A stretch of 64,000 nt of DNA. It comes from Ottowia beijingensis (GTDB lineage Bacteria; Pseudomonadota; Gammaproteobacteria; Burkholderiales; Burkholderiaceae_C). The notes under the pieces were generated by a model. That model was not told the origin of the DNA, did not search any database, and saw nothing but the letters and a program-made list of their open reading frames with translations. Shown in pieces: positions 8,525 to 19,308 of the stretch. Each line of letters begins with the position of its first letter. Positions within the stretch are counted from its first letter, which is position 1. Where the stretch lies: positions 2,728,001 through 2,792,000 of the forward strand of contig NZ_JACCKX010000001.1 in assembly GCF_013423955.1 (NCBI RefSeq), read 5' to 3'. Position numbers and translations under genes: made by a program.

Positions 8525-9958
8525 TTATTCCGTCTTGGTGTCGTCCTTGCGCTCGACCAGGGTCTTGCTGACCTTGACCGGCTGGCCCTTGAGCTTGGCC
8601 AGCGCCTGCTGCAGCGGGAAGTCCTTGTCGCTGCCGTACTCGGGCGGACGGCGCTCGGCGGCGGGCTTGCGCGATTCTTCTTCCAGGCGCTTGAGGGCGG
8701 CCTCGCGCTCCTTCTCGACGGCGGGGTCCTTCTTCTCGGCCTCGCCGCCGCTCAGGTGCTTCTCCAGGTCGGCTTCGCGCATGCGCAGCACGGCGAACGG
8801 GCTGCCCTCGGCGGTGTCGTCGACCATGATGTCGGGCACGATGCCCTTGGCCTGGATGGTGTGGCCGTTGGGCGTGTAGTAGCGGGCGGTGGTGATCTTC
8901 AGCGCCGTGTCCGGGCCGAGCGGGCGCACGGTCTGCACCGAACCCTTGCCGAAGGTCTGGCTGCCCATGATGGTGGCGCGCTTGTGGTCCTGCAGCGCGC
9001 CGGCCACGATCTCGCTGGCCGAGGCCGAGCCTTCGTTGACCAGCACCACCATCGGCACCGACTTGACGGCCGCGGGCAGGCGCTTGAGCGGATCGGCGCC
9101 GCGGCGGCGCAGATAGTCCTCGGGCACGGCCTTGTAGATCGACTTGCTTTCCTCGATCTGGCCGTTGGTGGACACCACGGTCACGCCCTCGGGCAGGAAG
9201 GCGGCCGACACGGCCACGGCGGCGTCGAGCAGGCCGCCCGGATCGTTGCGCAGGTCCAGCACCAGACCCTTCAGGCCGGGCTCGCGTTTGTAGATGTCCT
9301 CGAGCTTGGTGACGAAGTCCTCCACGGTGCGCTCCTGGAACTGCGACAGGCGCAGCCAGGCGTAGCCCGGCTCGACCACCTTGCTCTTTACCGACTGGGT
9401 GCGGATTTCCTCGCGAACGATGGTGACCGGGAAGCTGCGGTTCTCGTCGCGGCGCAGGATGGTGAGGATGACCTTGGTGCCCGGCTCGCCGCGCATGCGC
9501 TTGACGGCTTCGTTCAGCGACAGGCCCTTGACGGCGGTGTCGTCCACCTTGGTGATCAGGTCGCCCGGTTTGAGGCCGGCGCGGTCGGCGGGCGAGCCCT
9601 CGATGGGCGACACCACGCGGATCAGACCGTCTTCCTGCGTGATCTCGATGCCCACGCCGACGAACCTGCCGGTGGTGCCTTCGCGGAATTCCTTGAAGCT
9701 TTTCTTGTCGAAATACTGCGAATGCGGATCGAGACTGGCCACCATGCCCGAGATGGCGTCGGTGATCAGTTTCTTCTCATCCACCGGCTCGACGTAGTCG
9801 GACTTGATCATGCCGAACACGGCGGCGAGCTGCTGCAGCTCTTCGAGCGGCAGCGGCGCCAGCGTGCCGCGCGCCACGGTCTGCAGCGACACGGTGGTCA
9901 GCGCGCCGGCCAGCGCACCCACGGCAATCCATCCGGCGATCTTGGTTTTCTGGCTCAT
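8525..9958 (-). CDS. ctpA: Carboxy-terminal processing protease (S41 family)
   Basis: A 477-residue periplasmic serine protease. An N-terminal signal anchor (IAGWIAVGALAGALTTVSL) is followed by a PDZ domain (about 90-170, GVGIEITQEDGLIRVVSPIE). The S41 catalytic core has the nucleophile Ser in NEGSASASEIVAGALQ and the catalytic Lys in TFGKGSVQ. The tail is Lys/Glu-rich. It acts in envelope protein processing and turnover of murein hydrolases. The start at 9958 (MSQKTK) is preferred to an upstream TTG because it gives a standard signal anchor and leaves a GAGG upstream. Confidence 0.93.
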   Translation of the reverse strand: MSQKTKIAGWIAVGALAGALTTVSLQTVARGTLAPLPLEELQQLAAVFGMIKSDYVEPVDEKKLITDAISGMVASLDPHSQYFDKKSFKEFREGTTGRFVGVGIEITQEDGLIRVVSPIEGSPADRAGLKPGDLITKVDDTAVKGLSLNEAVKRMRGEPGTKVILTILRRDENRSFPVTIVREEIRTQSVKSKVVEPGYAWLRLSQFQERTVEDFVTKLEDIYKREPGLKGLVLDLRNDPGGLLDAAVAVSAAFLPEGVTVVSTNGQIEESKSIYKAVPEDYLRRRGADPLKRLPAAVKSVPMVVLVNEGSASASEIVAGALQDHKRATIMGSQTFGKGSVQTVRPLGPDTALKITTARYYTPNGHTIQAKGIVPDIMVDDTAEGSPFAVLRMREADLEKHLSGGEAEKKDPAVEKEREAALKRLEEESRKPAAERRPPEYGSDKDFPLQQALAKLKGQPVKVSKTLVERKDDTKTE

Positions 9959-10085
9959 GTTCAGGAACGTCCTCAAGGCTTGCGCCCAATATAAACCTTG
10001 GCAACTGCTTTCGGTTGCGACCGCACCGCGAAGTTCCGTGCCAAACGGGTCATTGCGCCGGCTTTACGTGGGTCCGGGTGGCCTG

Positions 10086-10829
10086 TCAGGCCTTGCCTTG
10101 GCTGGCCACCGCCGCGGCGGCCTTGGCCGCGGCCTCGGCGTCGCCCAGGTAGTAGCTGCGGATCGGCTTCAGTCCGGCGTCCAACTCGTACACCAGCGGG
10201 ATGCCGTTGGGGATGTTCAGCTCCACGATGTCCGTCTCGGAGATGTTGTCGAGGTACTTGACCAGCGCCCGGATCGAGTTGCCGTGCGCCGACACCACGA
10301 TGCGCTTGCCGGCCAGGATGGCGGGCGCCATGGATTCGTTCCAGAACGGCAGTACGCGCGCCACGGTGTCCTTCAGGCACTCGGTCAGCGGCACCTCGCC
10401 GGGCTGCAGCCTGGCGTAGCGTGGGTCGCCGCGTTCGCTGCGCGGATCGGTCGGCTCCAGCGCGGGCGGCGGCGTGTCGTAGCTGCGGCGCCACACCAGC
10501 ACCTGCGCGTCGCCGTGCTTCTGGGCGGTTTCGGCCTTGTTCAGGCCCTGCAGGGCGCCGTAGTGGCGCTCGTTCAGGCGCCAGTGCTTGACGGTGGGCA
10601 GCCACAGGCGGTCCATCTCGTCCAGCGCCAGGTGCAGGGTGCGGATGGCGCGCGTCAGCACGCTGGTGTAGGCGACGTCGAAATCGTAGCCCTCGGCCTT
10701 CAGCAGGCGGCCGGCCTGCTTGGCTTGCTCGACGCCGGTGGGGGTCAGGTCCACGTCGGTCCAGCCGGTGAAGCGGTTTTCGAGGTTCCAGGTGGATTCG
10801 CCGTGGCGGATCAGAACGAGCTTGTACAT
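10086..10829 (-). CDS. gpmA: 2,3-bisphosphoglycerate-dependent phosphoglycerate mutase
   Basis: 247 residues, the normal length. It interconverts 3- and 2-phosphoglycerate in glycolysis. The phospho-histidine motif [10 protein letters not shown] is at residues 6-15, the substrate loop NRFTGW follows, and [10 protein letters not shown] and [11 protein letters not shown] provide the other active-site residues. It heads the gpmA-ctpA-moeB run and is divergent from the rhodanese gene. Confidence 0.97.
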   Translation of the reverse strand: MYKLVLIRHGESTWNLENRFTGWTDVDLTPTGVEQAKQAGRLLKAEGYDFDVAYTSVLTRAIRTLHLALDEMDRLWLPTVKHWRLNERHYGALQGLNKAETAQKHGDAQVLVWRRSYDTPPPALEPTDPRSERGDPRYARLQPGEVPLTECLKDTVARVLPFWNESMAPAILAGKRIVVSAHGNSIRALVKYLDNISETDIVELNIPNGIPLVYELDAGLKPIRSYYLGDAEAAAKAAAAVASQGKA

Positions 10830-10955
10830 CGGGAGGCAGCCAGTAAGAAGTCAATAACCGCCGGCTGGGCGGGCGCAAACCCATCATTTTAGAATCCCCG
10901 CCTGATCGGGGCGCGCTGGCGCCTCTCACTGACGCATTCAAGAAGGATATTGATC

Positions 10956-11363
10956 GTGGATTTCGTGCTGGCGAACTGGATGTTGATCGCGGTGGCCCTG
11001 GTGTCGGGCGGCATGCTGCTGATGCCGATGCTGACCGGCGGCGGGGGTGCGGGGCTGACCCCGGCGGCCGCGGTGCAACTCATCAACCGCGAGAAGGCGG
11101 TGGTCATCGACGTGTGCGAGCCGGCCGAATACCAGGCCGGCCACGTGGGCGGCGCCAGGAGCATTCCGCTGGGCGAATTGGAGGCCAAACTGCCCGGCGC
11201 CGTGAAGAACAAGGCTACGCCGCTGGTGCTGGTGTGTGCTTCGGGCATGCGCTCGGGCCGCGCGGTGGCCATCGCCAGGAAACTGGGTTACGACAACGCC
11301 CAGTCGCTGTCCGGCGGCCTGAAGAGCTGGCGCGAGGCCAGCCTGCCGATCGAGAAGGCCTGA
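10956..11363 (+). CDS. Membrane-anchored rhodanese-domain sulfurtransferase (YibN-like)
   Basis: 135 residues. One membrane helix (residues 7-27) is followed by a rhodanese domain with the acidic VVIDVCEPAEYQAGHV segment and the catalytic Cys in LVLVCASGMRSGRA. GTG at 10956 is chosen because AAGGA lies eight bases upstream; a TTG two codons earlier is too close to it. It is the first gene of the rhodanese-grxC-secB-gpsA string typical of betaproteobacteria, facing away from gpmA. Confidence 0.9.
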   Translation: MDFVLANWMLIAVALVSGGMLLMPMLTGGGGAGLTPAAAVQLINREKAVVIDVCEPAEYQAGHVGGARSIPLGELEAKLPGAVKNKATPLVLVCASGMRSGRAVAIARKLGYDNAQSLSGGLKSWREASLPIEKA

Positions 11364-11367
11364 AACC

Positions 11368-11627
11368 ATGCAAAAAGTGAAGATGTACGCCACCGGCACC
11401 TGCCCCTACTGCATCCGTGCCAAGCAAATCCTGCAGGCCAAGGGGTGCAGATCGACGAGATCCGCGTCGACCTCGACCCGGCCCAGCGCCAGACCATGAT
11501 GGACATCACCGGCCGCCGCACCGTGCCGCAGATCTTCATCGGCGACACGCACGTGGGCGGCCACGATGACCTGGTGGCGCTGGATCAACGCGGCGGGCTC
11601 GATCCGCTGCTGGCCGGCCAGGCCTGA
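11368..11627 (+). CDS. grxC: Glutaredoxin 3 (frameshifted)
   Basis: An 86-residue dithiol glutaredoxin with the CPYC active site (ATGTCPYCIRAK) and the glutathione-binding segments RRTVPQIFI and HVGGHDDL. It reduces disulfides using glutathione. The frame breaks near 11443 in GCCAAGGGGTGCAGATC, where one G is missing; restoring it joins QILQAKG to VQIDEIRVDLDP. It starts four bases after the rhodanese stop codon, so the two are co-transcribed. The break is probably a read error. Confidence 0.9.
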
Positions 11628-11735
11628 CCGGCGCCCCGGGCGTGTCACGCCCGCCTGAGATAATGACCGTAAGGCAGCGCGCCCAAGGGCCGCTGCCCGT
11701 CTTTTTCATCCATCCTTTCCCTTAGCGAGAACCTC

Positions 11736-12187
11736 ATGGCCGACACCGATCCCGTGTTCAACATCCAGCGCGTCTACCTGAAAGAGGCCTCGCTGGAGCA
11801 GCCCAATTCGCCCGCCATCCTGCTGGAGCAGGAGCAGCCGGCCGTCGAGATCAACCTGGGCGTGAACGCCGAGAACGTGGCCGAGGGCGTGTTCGAGATC
11901 ACCGTCACCGCCACCGTGCAGACCAAGATCCAGGACAAGACCGTGTTCCTGTGCGAGTGCAAGCAGGCCGGTATCTTCGAGATCCGCAACATCCCCGAAG
12001 ACCAGATGGGGGCGTCATCGGCATCGCCTGCCCGCAGATCGTCTACCCCTACCTGCGCGGCAACGTGGCCGACCTGATCCAGCGCGGCGGCTTTCCGCCC
12101 GTGCACCTGGCCGAGATCAACTTCCAGTCGATGTACGAGCAGCAGAACGCCGCCCAGGCCGACGCCTCGCCGATCGTCACGCAGTAA
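11736..12187 (+). CDS. secB: Protein-export chaperone SecB (frameshifted)
   Basis: About 150 residues after repair. SecB keeps Sec-exported precursors unfolded and delivers them to SecA. The N-terminal beta-strand region ([17 protein letters not shown]) and the C-terminal [17 protein letters not shown] are diagnostic. A G is missing near 12009 (ATGGGGGCGTC), so DQMG passes out of frame before [17 protein letters not shown]. The operon position between grxC and gpsA is standard for the group. Confidence 0.93.
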
Positions 12188-12197
12188 GCATCGAATA

Positions 12198-12247
12198 GGC
12201 CTCCAGCGCCCGTCCAGCAAGCGCGAGCAGCTATGAAAATCATAGTT
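12198..12247 (+). repeat. Family A palindromic repeat overlapping the gpsA start codon
   Basis: GGCCTCCAGCGCCCG, CAAGCGCGAGCAGCTATG and AAAATCATAGTT match the repeat seen at 1437. The ATG of gpsA (12233) and its first four codons lie inside the 3' arm of the element. No Shine-Dalgarno other than the element's own GCGAGCAG is visible. Confidence 0.8.
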
Positions 12248-13297
12248 ATCGGTGCCGGCGCCTGGGGCACGGCGCTGGCCGTCAGCGCGGCGCGCAACCC
12301 GGCCGGGCACCATGTGGTGCTGTGGGCGCGCGACGGGGCGCAGGCCGAGGCCATGGACGACACGCGCGAGAACGCGCGCTACCTGCCGGGCATTCCGCTG
12401 CCGCGCGAGTTGAACGTGCGTGGCGGCGACGTGGGCACCCTGATGCAGGCGGTGCCGCAGGCCGACCTGATCATCGTCGCCACCCCTGTCGCGGGCCTGC
12501 GCCCCACGCTGGCGCTGCTGCGCGAGGTGCGCGTGCCCATCGGCTGGCTGTGCAAGGGCTTCGAGCCGGCGCAGAACCCGCAGGCACCCAACCCCTTCGG
12601 GCTGATGCCGCACGAAATCCAGGCCCAGGTGGCGCCCGCGCTGCAGGCCGGTGCGCTCAGCGGGCCCAGCTTCGCGCAGGAAGTGGCGCGCGGCCAGCCC
12701 ACCGCGCTTGTGGCCGCCAGCCGCCAGCCGCACGTGCGCCAGGCGCTGGTCGACGGCTTTCACGGCCCCACGCTGCGGGTGTACGGCAATGAGGACTTGA
12801 CCGGCGTGGAAGTGGGCGGCGCGGTGAAGAACGTGCTGGCCATTGCCACCGGCCTGGCCGATGGCCTGAACCTGGGGCTGAACGCACGTGCCGCCCTCAT
12901 CACCCGCGGTCTGGCCGAAACGGCGCGTCTGGGCGGGGCGCTGGGCGCGCAGGCCGAGACCTTCATGGGCCTCTCGGGCCTGGGCGACCTGGTGCTGACG
13001 GCCACGGGCGATTTGAGCCGCAACCGCCGCGTCGGCCTGCTGCTGGCCGAGGGCCAGACGCTGGACGAGGCCGTGCAGTCGCTCGGTCACGTGGCCGAGG
13101 GCGTGTACAGCGCCCGCACCGTGCTGCAGCGCGCGCGCCATCTGGGCGTGGAGATGCCGATCACCGAATGCGTGGTGGCGCTGCTGGACGGGCAGCTGAA
13201 GCCCGTGGAGGCCGTGGCCGCGCTGATGGGGCGCGATCCGAAGGGGAACTGCTGTGAGCGGATGGGTGCAGCATACTCCCTGGTTGATGCCCTGTAG
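12233..13297 (+). CDS. gpsA: NAD(P)-dependent glycerol-3-phosphate dehydrogenase
   Basis: 354 residues. It makes sn-glycerol 3-phosphate from dihydroxyacetone phosphate for phospholipid synthesis. The Rossmann loop [13 protein letters not shown] is at residues 4-16. Substrate-site residues lie in [17 protein letters not shown], the catalytic Lys in [14 protein letters not shown], and the C-terminal domain in [14 protein letters not shown]. The start codon sits inside a family A repeat. The last codons (AYSLVDAL and the TAG) fall inside a family C repeat, so both ends of the gene are formed by mobile-looking sequence. The extended C-terminus may therefore be an acquired tail. Confidence 0.95.
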   Translation: MKIIVIGAGAWGTALAVSAARNPAGHHVVLWARDGAQAEAMDDTRENARYLPGIPLPRELNVRGGDVGTLMQAVPQADLIIVATPVAGLRPTLALLREVRVPIGWLCKGFEPAQNPQAPNPFGLMPHEIQAQVAPALQAGALSGPSFAQEVARGQPTALVAASRQPHVRQALVDGFHGPTLRVYGNEDLTGVEVGGAVKNVLAIATGLADGLNLGLNARAALITRGLAETARLGGALGAQAETFMGLSGLGDLVLTATGDLSRNRRVGLLLAEGQTLDEAVQSLGHVAEGVYSARTVLQRARHLGVEMPITECVVALLDGQLKPVEAVAALMGRDPKGNCCERMGAAYSLVDAL

Positions 13298-13331
13298 CGC
13301 CCGGATTCAGGGCGCTAGGTAGGCATACTCC
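13271..13331 (-). repeat. Family C repeat (GGGAGTAT boxes around a palindrome)
   Basis: On the minus strand it reads GGAGTATGC, then TAGCGCCCTGAATCCGGGCG, then GGGAGTATGC. Two GGAGTAT boxes in direct orientation flank an AGCGCCC/GGGCGCT stem. Related copies lie at 37777, 41654 and 52225. It contains the gpsA stop codon. Confidence 0.65.
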
Positions 13332-13343
13332 ACTGTACTCTCT

Positions 13344-13416
13344 GTGGGAGCGGGCTTGCCCGCGATGTAGCGCCGCTACTGTGGCGAGGCCCCATCGCGG
13401 GCAAGCCCGCTCCCAC
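13344..13416. repeat. REP-type palindrome pair
   Basis: GTGGGAGCGGGCTTGCCCGC followed by GATG, then the inverted copy GCGGGCAAGCCCGCTCCCAC, with about 30 bases between. Each half is itself a palindrome (GCGGGCTTGCCCGC). The pair is convergent to both flanking genes, gpsA and panC. Six further pairs occur in the window. Confidence 0.9.
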
Positions 13417-13458
13417 AAGGCAGCCAGACTCGAAGTCCCGTCCGCCACGCGCCGGCCT

Positions 13459-15540
<2,082 letters not shown>

Positions 15541-16392
15541 TTAATTCGGTGTGAACGCCAGCCGCACGTAAATCGGCGCATAGGCCTCGGCCTGGGTGAT
15601 CTCCACCAGGTTCTCCTTGGCCAGTTCCAGCAGTGCGATCAGCGTGACCACCAGCACGGGCACGCCCTTGGCGGGGTCGAACAGGTCCTCGAACGGCGCG
15701 AAGCGGCGGCCCTGCAGCTTTTTCAGCACGATGGACATGTGCTCGCGCACGCTCAGTTCCTCGCGGCTGATCCTGTGGTGCTGCACCAGCTTGGCGCGCC
15801 GCAGGATGTCGGCCCAGGCCGATTGCAGATCGGCCAGTTCCACGTCGGGAAAGCGCGGCTTCAGCGCCTGCTCGACGTACACCTGCGCCTTCAGGAAGTC
15901 GCGGCCGTACTGCGGCACTTCCGACAGGTGCGTGGCGGCCAGTTTCATCTGCTCGTATTCGAGCAGGCGGCGCACCAGCTCGGCGCGCGGGTCTTCGGGC
16001 TCCTCGCCCTCGGCCGTCTTCTTGGGCGGCAGCAGCATGCGCGACTTGATCTCGATGAGCATCGCCGCCATCAGCAGGTATTCGGCCGCCAACTCCAGGT
16101 TCCGGCTGCGAATTTCGTCGACATAGCTCAGGTACTGGCGCGTCACGTTCGCCATCGGAATGTCGAGGATGTTGAAGTTCTGCTTGCGGATCAGGTACAG
16201 CAGCAGGTCCAGCGGGCCTTCGAAGGCCTCGAGGAACACCTCCAGCGCGTCGGGCGGGATGTACAGGTCGGTCGGCAGCGCGAACAGCGGCTCGCCGTAC
16301 AGGCGCGCCACGGCCACGTGGTCCACCACCTCGGGCAGCGGCGCCTGCGCCGGGCCTTCGGCCAGCAGCTGATCGGGGTCGGCAACCGACAT
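15541..16392 (-). CDS. scpA: Segregation and condensation protein A
   Basis: 283 residues of the kleisin subunit of bacterial condensin (SMC-ScpAB). The N-terminal kleisin motif is FEGPLDLLLYLIRKQNFNIL, followed by YLLMAAMLIEIKSRMLLP. The C-terminal winged helix (PVLVVTLIALLELAKENLVEI) contacts SMC. A family A repeat lies immediately upstream (16398-16446). The DUF3460 gene precedes it in the same direction. Confidence 0.93.
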   Translation of the reverse strand: MSVADPDQLLAEGPAQAPLPEVVDHVAVARLYGEPLFALPTDLYIPPDALEVFLEAFEGPLDLLLYLIRKQNFNILDIPMANVTRQYLSYVDEIRSRNLELAAEYLLMAAMLIEIKSRMLLPPKKTAEGEEPEDPRAELVRRLLEYEQMKLAATHLSEVPQYGRDFLKAQVYVEQALKPRFPDVELADLQSAWADILRRAKLVQHHRISREELSVREHMSIVLKKLQGRRFAPFEDLFDPAKGVPVLVVTLIALLELAKENLVEITQAEAYAPIYVRLAFTPN

Positions 16393-16397
16393 GGAAT

Positions 16398-16446
16398 GCT
16401 ATCTAAATATGAGCTATCAGCGCTTGCGGGATAAGCGCTGGAGGCC
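16398..16446 (-). repeat. Family A palindromic repeat upstream of scpA
   Basis: Minus strand: GGCCTCCAGCGCTTATCCCG, CAAGCGCTGATAGCTCATAT, TTAGATAGC. The element ends five bases before the scpA ATG, so it must lie in the leader of the scpA message. Confidence 0.75.
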
Positions 16447-16506
16447 GATTTGGCTTGTGATCAATGGCAGGTCAGTGGCGGGCGCTCGGGGCGAGCGCCG
16501 GCGCGC

Positions 16507-16728
16507 TCAGTCCTGCGTCGGCGCGGTCTGGTAGACGTAGGGCGCCTGCTTCACGCGGCCGGCCTTGAATTCGGCCTGCAGCTCGCGGTCGATCTGCTTG
16601 TCCCACAGCAGGGCGCGGCCCTGGCGCTGCTGCAGGTCGAGCTCCGGGCGCGACTGCTTGAGGTCGTCCAGGAACTGCGTGACCTCGGAACGGTAGTGCG
16701 GGCGCTGGAAGATGCGGGCGAGCGACAT
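16507..16728 (-). CDS. DUF3460 family small protein
   Basis: 73 residues, MSLARIFQRPHYRSEVTQFL onward, matching the small betaproteobacterial DUF3460 family found beside scpA and panBC. It is charged, has no membrane segment and no catalytic motif. Its function is unknown. Start 16728 is chosen as the family start. It probably heads a transcript with scpA. Confidence 0.8.
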   Translation of the reverse strand: MSLARIFQRPHYRSEVTQFLDDLKQSRPELDLQQRQGRALLWDKQIDRELQAEFKAGRVKQAPYVYQTAPTQD

Positions 16729-16822
16729 AAACTTGGGATTCCTTTGTGGGACTGGTCCGACGGCGCACACAGCGCGTGCGGCGTTACAACACAGTTTTCA
16801 TTCATTTTACCGGGCACCACCT

Positions 16823-17344
16823 ATGACGCTCCGTTTCGACCGACTTCGCACCCTGGGCCTGGGCGGCCTGCTGGGCAGCGCCCTCTGGCTGGCCGCCTGC
16901 GACCCGCAGGCCATCAAGGAGCTGGAGGAGGGCGTGGCCACCGAGGCCGACGTGGTGCAGCGCTTCGGCCAGCCCGAGCGCGTGTGGCCCGAGGCCGGCG
17001 GCGCCAAGACCTTCGAATACAACCGCCAGCCCGAGGGCCTGCGCAACTACATGATCACCATCGGCCCCGATGGCCGCATGAGCGCGCTGCGCCAGGTGCT
17101 GACGCCTGACAACTTCCGCCGTGTTCAGCCGGGCATGGGGGTGGAAGACGTGCGCCGCATGCTGGGCAAGCCGGCCAAGCAGGTGCCCTACCAGCTGCAG
17201 AACCAGATCGTGTGGACCTGGAAGTTCCTGGAGCAGCCGAACGAGACGCGCGGCTTCAACGTGGTCTTCAGCCCGGATTACCGCGTGATCCGCACCGAGG
17301 TGGGGCCCGACCCGGACGGCCCCGACATGCGCGGCGGCGGCTGA
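16823..17344 (+). CDS. BamE/SmpA-like outer-membrane lipoprotein
   Basis: 173 residues. A signal peptide ends in the lipobox LAAC. Two SmpA/OmlA-like halves follow: GVATEADVVQRFGQPERVWP and RVQPGMGVEDVRRMLGKPAK each resemble the 'G.T...V...LG.P' start of a BamE unit. A duplicated unit differs from classical single-domain BamE, so it is more likely a paralogous lipoprotein than BamE itself. A terminator follows at 17371. Confidence 0.75.
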   Translation: MTLRFDRLRTLGLGGLLGSALWLAACDPQAIKELEEGVATEADVVQRFGQPERVWPEAGGAKTFEYNRQPEGLRNYMITIGPDGRMSALRQVLTPDNFRRVQPGMGVEDVRRMLGKPAKQVPYQLQNQIVWTWKFLEQPNETRGFNVVFSPDYRVIRTEVGPDPDGPDMRGGG

Positions 17345-17370
17345 ACGGCAAGCGCCGAGCCGCTTGAAAG

Positions 17371-17396
17371 GCAGCGCCATCGGGCGCTGTTTTTTG
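17371..17396 (+). terminator. Rho-independent terminator
   Basis: CAGCGCC-ATCG-GGCGCTG followed by TTTTTT, 27 bases after the lipoprotein stop codon. The stem also resembles the AGCGCC arms of the neighbouring family A repeat. Confidence 0.8.
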
Positions 17397-17406
17397 TGCA
17401 AAATCG

Positions 17407-17453
17407 GGCTTCAGCGCCCGCCAGTCAAGCGCAGGCAGCTATCAAATCGAGAG
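17407..17453 (+). repeat. Family A palindromic repeat
   Basis: GGCTTCAGCGCCCGCCAGTC, AAGCGCAGGCAGCTATCAAA, TCGAGAG. It is almost identical in its first 30 bases to the copy embedded in the formate dehydrogenase fusion gene at 43845. It lies between convergent genes. Confidence 0.75.
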
Positions 17454-17476
17454 TATTTGCTGACGGCGCAGGCGAT

Positions 17477-19198
17477 TCAGGCGCCCGAATAGCCCATCTC
17501 CGCCGCGTCGTCCGGCCGCGGCGGCAGGCCCGCCACGGCAGCTTCGATGGCGTGGGCCACGTCGGGCTGCAAGTCGTCCGGCGACTGGGCGGTGATCAGC
17601 TCGAGCAGGCCGGTGCGCCGCGCGATGTCGTGCGGCTGGTTGATCAGCCCGCTCACCACCAGGCGCACGCCTTGCTTGCGGCAGGTCCTGACCAGGTTCT
17701 CCAGCGCCTCGGCGCCGGTCGAGTCGACGTAGATCACGTTCTTCAGATCCAGCACCAGGGTGTGCGGCGGCAGGTGGTCTTCCAGTTCCTCCACCAGCTT
17801 GGTGGCGCCGAAGAAGATCGCGCCATACAGGCGCCAGGCCTGCATCTGCTCGCCGCGGCCAGCCAGTTCGACTTCATCGGACGCGCCCAGCCGCTCGGCG
17901 CGCGACAGGCTGGAAATGCGGTAGATGAAGGTGATGCAGGCGGCGAAGATGCCGAACTCCACCGCCACCGTCAGGTCGAAGATCACCGTCAGCAGGAACA
18001 CCGCCACCAGTGTCACGCGATACGGCATGCGGTAATTCTTCAGATGGGCGAACTCGCGCCATTCGCCCATGTTCCAGGCCACGAACATCAGGATGGCCGC
18101 CAGGCAGGCCAGCGGAATCGAGCCGGCCAGCGGCGCTGCCACCAGAATCACCAGCAGCAGCGCCAGCGCATGCACCATGCCGGCCACCGGGCTGGTGGCG
18201 CCGCTCTTCACGTTGGTCATGGTGCGGGCAATGGTGCCGGTGGCCGGCATGCCGCCGAAGAAGGGCGTGACGAAGTTGGCCGCGCCCTGCGCCATCAACT
18301 CCTGGTTGGGGTCATGCCGGTCGCCGATCACGCCGTCGGCCACGCGCGCGCACAGCAGCGACTCGATGGCGCCCAGCAGCGCCAGCGTGATGGTGGGCAT
18401 CAGCAGAAAGCGCGCCGATTCCCAGCTGAAATTGGGCAGCTGGAATGCCGGCAGCGCGGCCGGAATGCCGCCGAACTTGCTGCCGATGGTCTCCACCGGC
18501 AGCTTGAACACGCCCACCACCAGCGTGGCCACCACCAGCGCCACGATGGAGCCGGGCACCGTGCTGAGCTTGCCCGAGAACTGCACCTTGGGCCCCAGGC
18601 TGGGCAGCCAGCGCTGCCAGCCGATGACGATGGCCAGCGACACCACCGCCACGCCCACGGCCCACCAGTTCACCGTGTGCAGGTGGCCGTACAGCGCGCC
18701 TAGGATGCCGAAGAAATCGCCCGGCATCTTGGGCACGGTGAGGCCCAGGAAGTCCTTCACCTGCGACAGCGCGATCAGCACCGCGATGCCGTTGGTGAAG
18801 CCGATGATCACCGAGATGGGGATGAAGCGCACCAGCGTGCCCAGCTTGAACAGCCCCATCAGGAACAGCAGCACGCCCGACATGGCGGTGGCGATGATCA
18901 GGTTGCCCACGCCGTAGCGCTCGACGATGCCGTAGACGATGACGATGAACGCGCCCGCCGGCCCGCCGATCTGCACCCGGCTGCCGCCCAGCGCGGAGAT
19001 GATGAAGCCGGCGATGATGGCGGTGAACAGCCCGGCCTCGGGCTTCAGCCCCGAGGCGATGGCGAAGGCCATGGCCAGCGGCAGCGCCACCACCGCCACC
19101 GTCAGCCCGGCGGCGAAGTCCTTGGCGAAGCGCGCCCTGTCGTAGCCTTGCAGGGCGTTGAACAGGCGGGGGCGGAAGGGGGCAATCGGCAAGGCCAT
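17477..19198 (-). CDS. SulP-family inorganic anion transporter with STAS domain
   Basis: 573 residues. The membrane part (about 20-425) has 10-14 predicted helices and the SLC26/SulP signatures FAAGLTVAVVALPLAMAFAI and GGSRVQIGGPAGAFIVIV. A cytoplasmic STAS domain (about 450-560) includes LVLDLKNVIYVDSTGAEALE. Members carry sulfate, bicarbonate or dicarboxylates; the substrate cannot be told here. The upstream spacer is A/T-rich with an AATTCGAATT palindrome, suitable for a promoter. Single-gene unit. Confidence 0.92.
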   Translation of the reverse strand: MALPIAPFRPRLFNALQGYDRARFAKDFAAGLTVAVVALPLAMAFAIASGLKPEAGLFTAIIAGFIISALGGSRVQIGGPAGAFIVIVYGIVERYGVGNLIIATAMSGVLLFLMGLFKLGTLVRFIPISVIIGFTNGIAVLIALSQVKDFLGLTVPKMPGDFFGILGALYGHLHTVNWWAVGVAVVSLAIVIGWQRWLPSLGPKVQFSGKLSTVPGSIVALVVATLVVGVFKLPVETIGSKFGGIPAALPAFQLPNFSWESARFLLMPTITLALLGAIESLLCARVADGVIGDRHDPNQELMAQGAANFVTPFFGGMPATGTIARTMTNVKSGATSPVAGMVHALALLLVILVAAPLAGSIPLACLAAILMFVAWNMGEWREFAHLKNYRMPYRVTLVAVFLLTVIFDLTVAVEFGIFAACITFIYRISSLSRAERLGASDEVELAGRGEQMQAWRLYGAIFFGATKLVEELEDHLPPHTLVLDLKNVIYVDSTGAEALENLVRTCRKQGVRLVVSGLINQPHDIARRTGLLELITAQSPDDLQPDVAHAIEAAVAGLPPRPDDAAEMGYSGA

Positions 19199-19308
19199 GG
19201 CGATTTATGTGAATTCAATTCGAATTTTATGTTAATGCCCGGGCGTCGGTCACGAAAAAGCGCGGCCCGCTCTCACGGTACCGCGCTTTGATGGCCAGAG
19301 CGAGTCGG

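Noticed and set aside
16712..16822. Longer N-terminus for the BamE-like lipoprotein
   Set aside because: Starting at 16823 gives a proper signal peptide and lipobox; the upstream codons overlap the divergent DUF3460 gene.
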